Shown one piece after another: positions 14,705 through 20,167 of a DNA stretch of 21,368 bases. Below the pieces are notes generated by a model. It was not told the origin of the DNA and ran no database searches. It saw nothing but the letters and a program-made list of their open reading frames with translations. Position numbers and translations under genes: made by a program. Each line of letters opens with the position of its first letter. Position 1 is the first letter of the stretch. This DNA comes from JBDRMN01 sp043812055 (lineage in GTDB: Bacteria > Patescibacteriota > Gracilibacteria > JAHISY01), in assembly GCA_043812055.1 (NCBI GenBank), contig JBDRMN010000053.1, positions 1-21,368 on the forward strand, in the 5' to 3' direction.

Positions 14705-14884
14705 ATGCAAGATCGCATCCTCACTCCCGAGCAGACTGGTAAGATGCTGCAACTGCACCCCTTCACCATCCTGAATTACATCAAACAAGGGAAGCTGCGG
14801 AGTGCGAGAATTGGCCGGGTTTACCGGATTCGGGAGAGCGATATCGAGAAATTTCTCGATAGTCAAGTGCTTGAAACCTCATGA
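14705..14884 (+). CDS. Small excisionase-type helix-turn-helix DNA-binding protein
   Basis: The 59-residue frame opens with ATG at 14705 and ends TGA at 14884. The sequence ILTPEQTGKMLQLHPFTILN followed by YIKQGKLRSARIGRVYRIRE and SDIEKFL is a textbook winged-HTH of the excisionase/MerR-like family (TIGR01764 type): helix 1 (TPEQTGKML), recognition helix (HPFTILNYIKQGKL) and a wing (IGRVYRI). Such proteins bind DNA as regulators or recombination directionality factors. No integrase is in the window. A weak AAAGG lies about 9 nt upstream of the ATG. It overlaps the next ORF by 4 nt (ATGA), and the phased sites upstream may be its operators. Confidence 0.8.
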   Translation: MQDRILTPEQTGKMLQLHPFTILNYIKQGKLRSARIGRVYRIRESDIEKFLDSQVLETS

Positions 14885-15042
14885 TCATCAACTGCCTCGA
14901 ATGCGGCAAGGCAATCTCTACCAAGCAAGAGAAGTGCCCCTATTGCCAAGTCATCAACGAAGAGGGTGATATCTACAAAGCTAAACACAAGAAAAAAGGA
15001 TTGATTGAAATCCTCCTCACACCTTTGTTTCAAAAGAACTAG
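14881..15042 (+). CDS. Small zinc-ribbon protein
   Basis: The 53-residue frame starts with the ATG that overlaps the upstream stop (ATGA) and ends TAG. It has C5-x2-C8 (NCLECGK) and C19-x2-C22 (CPYCQ), a rubredoxin-like zinc ribbon, then a basic stretch (KAKHKKKG) and a short hydrophobic C-terminus (LIEILLTPLF). The tight overlap with the HTH gene implies coupled expression. No function can be given; zinc ribbons of this size often bind nucleic acid or partner proteins. Confidence 0.7.
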   Translation: MIINCLECGKAISTKQEKCPYCQVINEEGDIYKAKHKKKGLIEILLTPLFQKN

Positions 15043-15135
15043 TACCTGGAACACAAAACGTGAAACCTAAAACTGCCTTGATGGGCAGACCCCTCCTCTG
15101 TCTTCCCTGACAGCGCTCTTTAGCCGAATTCTCAA

Positions 15136-15309
15136 ATGCTTCGAGTATTCAAAATCGCGCCGCGCACCTGGATGGACGAGCAAGAAGTTGTCTACAGGCG
15201 CACCGGCCACACGCGCATAGAGGCGAGCGACGGCCGCGTACTTTGCTCTCCTCGACCCGGCGAAAGGATTTTTGTCGATGGCCAAGGTAACGGCCTCCTC
15301 TTCACCTAA
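15136..15309 (+). CDS. Small hypothetical protein
   Basis: A 57-residue frame, ATG at 15136 to TAA at 15309, preceded by an in-frame stop (15121-15123). The sequence has a polar first half and GERIFVDGQGNGLLFT at the end. I do not recognise it. It lies in the same direction as the HTH and zinc-ribbon ORFs, 93 bp downstream of them. A competing 72-codon frame lies opposite (15067-15285), so coding on this strand is not certain. Confidence 0.4.
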   Translation: MLRVFKIAPRTWMDEQEVVYRRTGHTRIEASDGRVLCSPRPGERIFVDGQGNGLLFT

Positions 15310-15339
15310 AAACCTAGAAGCCTAACAACCCAAAGACCC

Positions 15340-15429
15340 ATGTTGCAACAAATCTTCATCAATTTCGGTGCTCTACTGCTCACTTTCTTCGCGCTGAACG
15401 AGGCCATGAAGAACTACGACGAGCGTTAG
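15340..15429 (+). CDS. Very small single-helix protein
   Basis: A 29-residue frame from ATG at 15340 to TAG at 15429, with one hydrophobic helix (IFINFGALLLTFFALNEA) and a charged tail (MKNYDER). It would be a membrane microprotein. The ATG directly follows a CCCAAAGACCC repeat word, as at several larger genes here. It ends 78 bp before the terminator stem. Such a short frame could be chance. Confidence 0.35.
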   Translation: MLQQIFINFGALLLTFFALNEAMKNYDER

Positions 15430-15466
15430 AGAATCTCCTGAAGCTCCCTGGGCTTATCCGGGGAAT

Positions 15467-15482
15467 ATCCGCGAAGGCGGAT
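15467..15482. repeat. Short REP-like hairpin
   Basis: ATCCGC-GAAG-GCGGAT is a perfect 6-bp stem with a GAAG loop, of the kind seen in REP-type palindromes. It lies between the last small ORF and the terminator. Confidence 0.4.
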
Positions 15483-15506
15483 TAAATAACTTGGGCAATA
15501 AAAAAA

Positions 15507-15537
15507 CGCCCCATCACGGGGCGCTTTTCTTTTTTAT
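15507..15537. terminator. Bidirectional intrinsic terminator
   Basis: The stem CGCCCC-ATCAC-GGGGCG (15507-15523) is followed on the + strand by a T-rich run (CTTTTCTTTTTT) and on the - strand by TTTTTTT (from 15506 leftward). It sits between two converging units, the + strand small ORFs and the - strand pilin, and would stop both. Confidence 0.85.
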
Positions 15538-15550
15538 AAGCAAGTAACGA

Positions 15551-16105
15551 CTACATCCCACCGAGCTTCAAGTAAACGGCCGCTGTCCCTGTCCCAAAGG
15601 CTCCCCCTAGAGCAGCAATACAGGTATCCACTTCTTCGACCGAGTCCTGGGCGATACAAGCAGCACCAGCATTGGCCTGACCGTCACTCTCTACATCAGC
15701 ACCTAGCACGAAAGAATTGTGGAGAATGCCGTTCTTCGTTAGAGACTCATAGTAGTACTGTCCCGTACAACCCCCTACCCCTGCTGTACTCGTCGGATCT
15801 TCAGGAAAATTACTTGCCAGCATGTACCCGGCAGTAACCATAGCTGCACCGATACCACCATCAGCGGGACCTAGACAGGCACCGTCCAAATCTGCCGGGA
15901 AGACGCCATTGTCCGTGTAGTACTGCTGTAAAGCTAGAGTCAGAGAGTCTAGATCGCGTATACGCCCAACGTCACGAGCACGGGCTGGCGCACCCATCAC
16001 TCTCGGCAAGAGAGTTGCGGCCAAAATGCCGATAATCATTATCACAATGATAAGCTCAACAAGCGTGAAGCCGGAGCGGCCACGAAGGGCTTTCTGGAGG
16101 TACAT
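15551..16105 (-). CDS. Type IV pilin-like protein (class III signal, PilA/GspG type)
   Basis: The 184-residue protein has a basic leader (MYLQKALRGRSG) and a prepilin peptidase site G12/F13 followed by FTLVELIIVIMIIGIL, with the conserved E17 (position 5 of the mature protein). After the helix comes ARARDVGRIRDLDSLTLALQ and YYTDNGVFP (61-69), as in GspG/pseudopilin sequences. The C-terminal globular part has several Cys. It should be cleaved by PilD and assembled into a pilus or a secretion pseudopilus. No other pilus gene is here. The leader has TTGACT (16176-16171) as a possible -35, overlapping the end of the upstream gene, and reads CUCCUCCCUU just before the AUG, i.e. anti-Shine-Dalgarno-like rather than Shine-Dalgarno. 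Confidence 0.88.
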   Translation of the reverse strand: MYLQKALRGRSGFTLVELIIVIMIIGILAATLLPRVMGAPARARDVGRIRDLDSLTLALQQYYTDNGVFPADLDGACLGPADGGIGAAMVTAGYMLASNFPEDPTSTAGVGGCTGQYYYESLTKNGILHNSFVLGADVESDGQANAGAACIAQDSVEEVDTCIAALGGAFGTGTAAVYLKLGGM

Positions 16106-16172
16106 TGAAGGGAGGAGTTAAGAAAAACTTGCTGAAATTCTAGGATTTTTTCACAGGCAAAGCAAATTTAAG

Positions 16173-16886
16173 TCAAGTGTTTTTGTTAAGCCCACGAACC
16201 AGCTCGGTCGCCCGAGCCAGACTTGCCAGCGTCCCCGCGTCACTCCAGAAACCTTTCACTTTACGAGCATCAAGCTGATCCTTCTGCTGGTACCAATTAT
16301 TCACATCAGTAATCTCGAGCTCTCCCCGACGAGAGGGTTTTTGCCCACGAATAGCATCAAAAACATTCGCATCATAAAAATACAACCCGACCACAGCCAG
16401 GTCACTCTTGGGATATTTAGGTTTTTCGATAATTCTATGCACCCGTGAACCGCGCAACTCGGCAACGCCGAAACGCTCCGGGTCAGGCACACGTTTGAGA
16501 AAAACCCTGGCACCACTCTGGAAACTTTTCACCGCACTGGCGAAATTATCTTCAAAAATATTGTCTCCGAGAACCACCGCGATGTCATCATTACCAGCGA
16601 ACTCTTCAGCTAAGCGCAAAGCCCCCGCGATTCCGCTGGCCTGACGTTGAACTACGAAAGAAATCTGCATCCCCAGGCTTTTGCCACTCCCAAGTAAAGT
16701 CTTGAACTGAGAGAGAAATTTACCATCCGCCACGATCAGGACCTTGCGGATACCGGAGCGTTTCAAAGTCTCTAGCGGATACAAAATCATCGGCTTCCGT
16801 CCAATCGGCAGCAAGTGCTTATTTGTAAATTTCGTGAACGGCAACAGCCGGGTTCCTTTTCCGCCGGCCAGAATCACTCCTTTCAT
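16173..16886 (-). CDS. Sugar-1-phosphate nucleotidyltransferase (RmlA-like, short form)
   Basis: The 237-residue protein begins MKGVILAGGKGTRLLPFTK, the NTP-binding loop of the NTP_transferase family, with NKHLLPIGRKPM (22-33) next. LGDNIFED holds the metal-binding D108. EKPKYPKS (154-161), GELEITDVN (188-196) and WSDAGT (214-219, the WxDTGT site) follow, in RmlA order. It should join dTTP (or UTP) to glucose-1-phosphate for dTDP-sugar or cell-surface polysaccharide. RmlA proper is about 290 residues; this short form lacks the C-terminal part that forms the allosteric site, as in many related enzymes. It is a lone gene with no rmlBCD nearby. The ATG follows a TAGTTGGTAGTTAATAG word run with no Shine-Dalgarno site. 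Confidence 0.85.
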   Translation of the reverse strand: MKGVILAGGKGTRLLPFTKFTNKHLLPIGRKPMILYPLETLKRSGIRKVLIVADGKFLSQFKTLLGSGKSLGMQISFVVQRQASGIAGALRLAEEFAGNDDIAVVLGDNIFEDNFASAVKSFQSGARVFLKRVPDPERFGVAELRGSRVHRIIEKPKYPKSDLAVVGLYFYDANVFDAIRGQKPSRRGELEITDVNNWYQQKDQLDARKVKGFWSDAGTLASLARATELVRGLNKNT

Positions 16887-17049
16887 TAGTTGGTAGTTAA
16901 TAGTTGGTAGTTTGTAGAACTTAATTCCCTGCCATCAATATTGTCTTCCCTGCGAAAGCCCCAAAGGGGCCACCTAGTGGCAGGGATCCAGATTATTCCC
17001 GTGAAAGCGGGAATCCAGAAAATACCTAACGGAAGTCAGCCGCCTTCAG
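16887..17049. repeat. REP-like palindromes between metG and the nucleotidyltransferase
   Basis: The 163-bp gap starts with TAGTTGGTAGTTAATAGTTGG words (16887-16915). Then come two REP-type units. Unit 1 has an outer stem CCCTGC (16948-16953) with GCAGGG (16980-16985), and its loop holds two further hairpins, GCCCC-AAA-GGGGC (16958-16970) and CCAC-CTA-GTGG (16970-16980). Unit 2 is TTCCCG-TGAAAG-CGGGAA (16996-17013). Both are followed by ATCCAG, as in the widespread GGATTCCCGCTTTCGCGGGAA-type repeats. No terminator-like T run follows. Confidence 0.65.
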
Positions 17050-18552
17050 CTAACCCTTTTTTGGAAACAATATCCCTGGCTTGGTTAATTTAAATTCCTT
17101 AACCGCTCCCCACTTCTTAAATTCCTCAAACTTGCCCTCCAGGCTCACCCCTAAAATCTTGGCAATTTTCTCACTCGTTTGTGGGAGAAAAGGATTAATA
17201 GCAAGCGCAATTTGACGAAGATTTTCTAATAAATATCCTACGATTGCTTTTTGCTCATCGCCTTCTTTTTCCCAAGGTTTTAGTGTGGAAATAAGTTCAT
17301 TATTCCAATCAACAAAATTTTTAATAAAACCCAAAGCTTTTCGAAAATCATATTCTTCCATTACCCTTGTAACTCTTTCCCATAACTTATCAGCCTTTTT
17401 TTCTCTTTCAATACCTAAAGTCTTGAATTGGAAATTATTTTCTATTTTTAATCCCATAGTTACAACCCTACTCACCAAATTTCCCAGCCCATTCGCCAAA
17501 TGTGAATTATAAATTTCCTCAAAGCGCGTTTTGCTGAAATCCCCATCCTGCCCATTTGGTATTTCCGAGAGCAGATAATACCGCAGCGCATCCGCGCCCC
17601 ACTCCGCCGTAACTTCGTTCGGATCAAGCACATTCCCGAGACTCTTACTCATTTTTTGTCCTTCGGCTGTGATAAAACCGTGTACGTAAATTTTGTCCGG
17701 CAGGGGAAGTTTCGCGGCGAGTAACATCCCGATCCAAATCCCCGCATGAAAACGCACTATATCCTTGCCAATCACGTGGACTTTTTCCGTACTCTGGCTC
17801 CACCATTTCTGGAAATCCTTACCCTCGTTAGCATAATCCACGGCGGAAATATAATTCGTCAGCGCGTCACACCAGACGTACATCACCTGGGAATCGTCTG
17901 CAGGAACCGGGATTCCCCATTCCAAGCTTTTTTTCGGACGAGAGAAAGAAACGTCGTGCAAGCCCTCAGTCAGTACATTGAGAAATTCTTTTGCGCGGAA
18001 TCCGGGAACGATCTCAACTTTTTTACTTTCGATTAGCTTCCGAATCTCCTCCGAAAAATCCGAGAGTCGGAAAAACCAATTTTCTTCTTCAACTTTTTCT
18101 GGAGCCATTTTGTGATTGGAGCACTTCCCGTCGACTAAATCTTTCTCGCGTTTGAACTCTTCACAGCCCGAGCAGTACAAGCCTTTGTATTTCCTTTTTT
18201 CCAATTTTCCCGCCTCGGTAAGCTTCTGCCAGAGCTTCTGCGCCGCTGGCCAGTGACGCTTTTGATCGGTAGTGCGAATGAAGTCGTCGAAACGTAGGTT
18301 TAGTATTTCTTTGAGCGCTTGGAATTTCTGGGCATTTTCATTGGCAAGATCTGTAGGGGTTTTCCCCAGTTTCGCGGCAGTTTTGGCCAGCTTCACTCCA
18401 TGCTCATCAGTGCCTGTCTGAAAACGCGACTCAACACCCCGCTGCTCGTGATAACGCGCGAGCACATCCGCCTGGATTGCCTCCATTGCGAAACCAATAT
18501 GCGGCTCCGCGTTGGCATAGGGAATCGAGGTAGTAACGTAGAAATTTTTCAT
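17050..18552 (-). CDS. metG: Methionyl-tRNA synthetase
   Basis: Starting at the ATG at 18552 the protein has 500 residues. It begins MKNFYVTTSIPYANAEPHIG as the family does. The class I signature is HIGF (18-21) instead of HIGH. TGTDEHG is at 46-52 and KMSKS at 300-304. A single zinc knuckle uses C127, C130, C144 and H147 (CSGC...CSNH), the short MetG2-like pattern. An anticodon-binding helical domain follows; the C-terminal dimerisation/tRNA-binding domain is absent. It charges tRNA-Met in the cytosol. A longer reading from 18648 adds 32 residues that come from intergenic AAGGATTA repeats and precede the family start, so it was not used. Confidence 0.94.
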   Translation of the reverse strand: MKNFYVTTSIPYANAEPHIGFAMEAIQADVLARYHEQRGVESRFQTGTDEHGVKLAKTAAKLGKTPTDLANENAQKFQALKEILNLRFDDFIRTTDQKRHWPAAQKLWQKLTEAGKLEKRKYKGLYCSGCEEFKREKDLVDGKCSNHKMAPEKVEEENWFFRLSDFSEEIRKLIESKKVEIVPGFRAKEFLNVLTEGLHDVSFSRPKKSLEWGIPVPADDSQVMYVWCDALTNYISAVDYANEGKDFQKWWSQSTEKVHVIGKDIVRFHAGIWIGMLLAAKLPLPDKIYVHGFITAEGQKMSKSLGNVLDPNEVTAEWGADALRYYLLSEIPNGQDGDFSKTRFEEIYNSHLANGLGNLVSRVVTMGLKIENNFQFKTLGIEREKKADKLWERVTRVMEEYDFRKALGFIKNFVDWNNELISTLKPWEKEGDEQKAIVGYLLENLRQIALAINPFLPQTSEKIAKILGVSLEGKFEEFKKWGAVKEFKLTKPGILFPKKG

Positions 18553-18600
18553 TACCGTAAGTATAAAGGATTGGGAGGCAAGGATTAAGGATAAAGAATT
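18553..18600. repeat. AAGGATTA word tract upstream of metG
   Basis: Repeated AAGGATTAAGGATAAAG and AATTAAGGATTAAAA words (18566-18610) precede the metG start. On the coding strand no Shine-Dalgarno site precedes the ATG. Confidence 0.5.
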
Positions 18601-18604
18601 AAGG

Positions 18605-18631
18605 ATTAAAAAGAAGAATCCCGCGAAGCGG
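18605..18631 (-). terminator. Possible intrinsic terminator on the - strand (upstream of metG)
   Basis: Read on the - strand, CCCGC-TTC-GCGGG (18631-18619) is followed by ATTCTTCTTTTT, a T-rich run. It would stop transcripts coming from the upstream DUF4349-type gene before metG. The stem is short (5 bp), so the call is weak; it may be a REP-like hairpin only. Confidence 0.35.
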
Positions 18632-18689
18632 GGCGCTTCCGCTAACACTATCCACCAACACTATCCCTGCTACAAGACCTTGGCAAAAT

Positions 18690-18729
18690 GATAATGTAGG
18701 TGCGAATTCGAATTCGCACCTACATTATC
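18690..18729. repeat. Perfect 40-bp palindrome
   Basis: The half-site GATAATGTAGGTGCGAATTC is followed directly by its exact reverse complement, giving 20 + 20 bp without a loop. GTAGGTGCGAATT...AATTCGCACCTAC resembles the REP-type palindromes that travel with RAYT (IS200-like Y1) transposases, as far as I recall. It lies between the DUF4349-type gene and metG. No T run follows, so it is unlikely to be a simple terminator. Confidence 0.9.
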
Positions 18730-18778
18730 CAAGTTTTACTTTGGGGTGTTGGTAAACCTGTTCTCCAACCCCCATGTC

Positions 18779-19861
18779 CTATCCTCTGTTCCCTGCTTGC
18801 CCTGAGCCTGCCGAACGGGTTCCCTGTTCCCTGGAACCTAGCTTCCACACTTTCTTCCCTATGATCCAAAGGACTTTGAGGAATCCGAAGGCAATCGCAA
18901 TGTAAGCCATCGCTGCCACCGTGTAAAGCACGAAGCTGATCAGTCTCACACTCACCCACTGAGTAAAGCCATTGACATTGTCCACGAAATTACGAATCTC
19001 CTGTTTCCAGCTAGCGGTGATCTGCTGCCAGTCAACGAATCTCTCCTCGTAAACATTCACACTGAACTCAGTGTAGGCAATCCGACGCAGCTGCTCGGAT
19101 CGATTTTGCTGTACTCGTTCAATTTCTTCGTTAATCGAAATCTGCTTTTGGGCCAGTTCTTCGATCGCACTAATCTTGAGTGTAATCAGCTCTGTCAGGT
19201 TCTCCACATCCCGACTGCGGGTCGCTAGCGCCATCAATTCTTCATAAGCTGCTTGGGCTTCCGCCAGCGTGCTTTCGGTTTGCTCAAGTTTCTTTTGGAG
19301 AATCTGTAGACGATCAGTCGTACCCTCGACCGAGCGCTGAATCGTGTAAACGTTTGAACGAATATCCTCCGGATCGAGATCTGCGAGGGTTTCTAGAACT
19401 TCATCCGCCCGTTCGTTCGGCACTTCGAAACGGTAATAGCAGGAACGGTCCGTTTCGTTCGCGCTTTCGAAAACAATATCTTCGTCCGCTTTTAGCGCGA
19501 GAATTGTTGAACAAATCTCATCTTTCCGGCGTGTGCGGTAATTAACGTTATGCTCATGGACCTCGTAATCCTCCGCATCGGCGTCGATAATCTCTCCATC
19601 CGGTCCCGGAATCGGTGGCACGATATTTTTGGAAAAACTACTTACAGCCATCCCCCCTTGACTCATCGCGAAATCAGCAGACTCCTCCATCATCATTCGC
19701 GGCGAACTGAAACCGCCGCTAAAGGGAGAAACAATCGTGCGGAAGGCAAACGAAACAATGCCAGCCATAATCGCCAGACCGACAATCCCCAGGATGAAAG
19801 CACCGAAAACTTTACCGAGAGACTTTAGACTCCAGTCGAAGTCGTGGAAAGGATTGGACAT
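18779..19861 (-). CDS. DUF4349-type membrane protein
   Basis: The 360-residue protein has an N-terminal hydrophobic helix (about 18-42), an extracytoplasmic region, and a second helix near 305-330. The middle shows the DUF4349 layout: FEVPNERADEVLETLADL (145-162), then a coiled-coil segment (176-265, including LQILQKKLEQTESTLAEAQ and SAIEELAQKQISINEEIERV) followed by the short beta segment AYTEFSVNVYEE. The family's function is unknown. The last 19 residues (342-360, rich in G, R and S) are encoded by CCTGTTCCCTG-type repeat words and a REP-like CCTGAGCCTGCCGAA sequence (18782-18838), so they look like an acquired tail. The ATG follows an AT-rich leader with no Shine-Dalgarno site. Confidence 0.75.
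   Translation of the reverse strand: MSNPFHDFDWSLKSLGKVFGAFILGIVGLAIMAGIVSFAFRTIVSPFSGGFSSPRMMMEESADFAMSQGGMAVSSFSKNIVPPIPGPDGEIIDADAEDYEVHEHNVNYRTRRKDEICSTILALKADEDIVFESANETDRSCYYRFEVPNERADEVLETLADLDPEDIRSNVYTIQRSVEGTTDRLQILQKKLEQTESTLAEAQAAYEELMALATRSRDVENLTELITLKISAIEELAQKQISINEEIERVQQNRSEQLRRIAYTEFSVNVYEERFVDWQQITASWKQEIRNFVDNVNGFTQWVSVRLISFVLYTVAAMAYIAIAFGFLKVLWIIGKKVWKLGSREQGTRSAGSGQAGNRG
18782..18838. repeat. TTCCCTG tandem words and REP-like CCTGAGCC motif inside the DUF4349 gene 3' end
   Basis: The run TGTTCCCTGCTTGCCCTGAG, then CCTGCCGAACGGG, then TTCCCTGTTCCCTGGAACC covers the end of the reading frame. The middle part resembles the widespread CCCTGAGCCTGTCGAAGGG repeat. The words match the tract between holB and ricT (7605-7665). 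Confidence 0.6.
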
Positions 19862-20167
19862 AATTATTGATTGTTAATGATTAAATTATTGATAGAACTA
19901 CGAGAATTAATTCCATCTAACCAGAGCTATGTAAAAATAATTTCTAATTTTCAATTTATAAACAATTTTTAAATGATTCAATACTTCAATTTTTCAAACA
20001 AATTTAAATGGAAGTGGGTACCCTTAGGTTTGAGAAATTAAAACATTGTAACATTGGAAATCGTTTAGAAATTAGAAATTAGAAATTGAAAATTAGTTCT
20101 CGTAGTCTGTTCTCTAAGTTTTACGTAATGGTCAGGAAAAAGTAACAAGTTCCCCATCTTTAATCCC
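19862..20167. repeat. Gene-free interval of about 300 bp: solo copy of the four-helix-bundle element arms
   Basis: AATTTCTAATTTTCAATTT (19939-19957), CAATTTTTCAAAC (19987-19999) and AAATCGTTTAGAAATTAGAA (20058-20077, with one extra 7-bp AAATTAG unit following) repeat, in the same order and orientation, the arms around the four-helix-bundle gene at 9394-9847. The ORF is missing. The terminal sequences are inverted to each other, so the unit could fold as a hairpin. Nothing else recognisable lies in the interval. Confidence 0.65.

Noticed and set aside
15067..15285. A 72-codon - strand frame opposite the 57-residue small ORF.
   Set aside because: It overlaps the + strand frame and runs against the local direction. 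I could not exclude it, so the confidence of the + frame was lowered.
18553..18648. A 32-residue extension of MetG upstream of MKNF.
   Set aside because: It is read from AAGGATTA-type repeat words; the known family start is MKNFYVTTSIPYANAEPHIG or equivalent.
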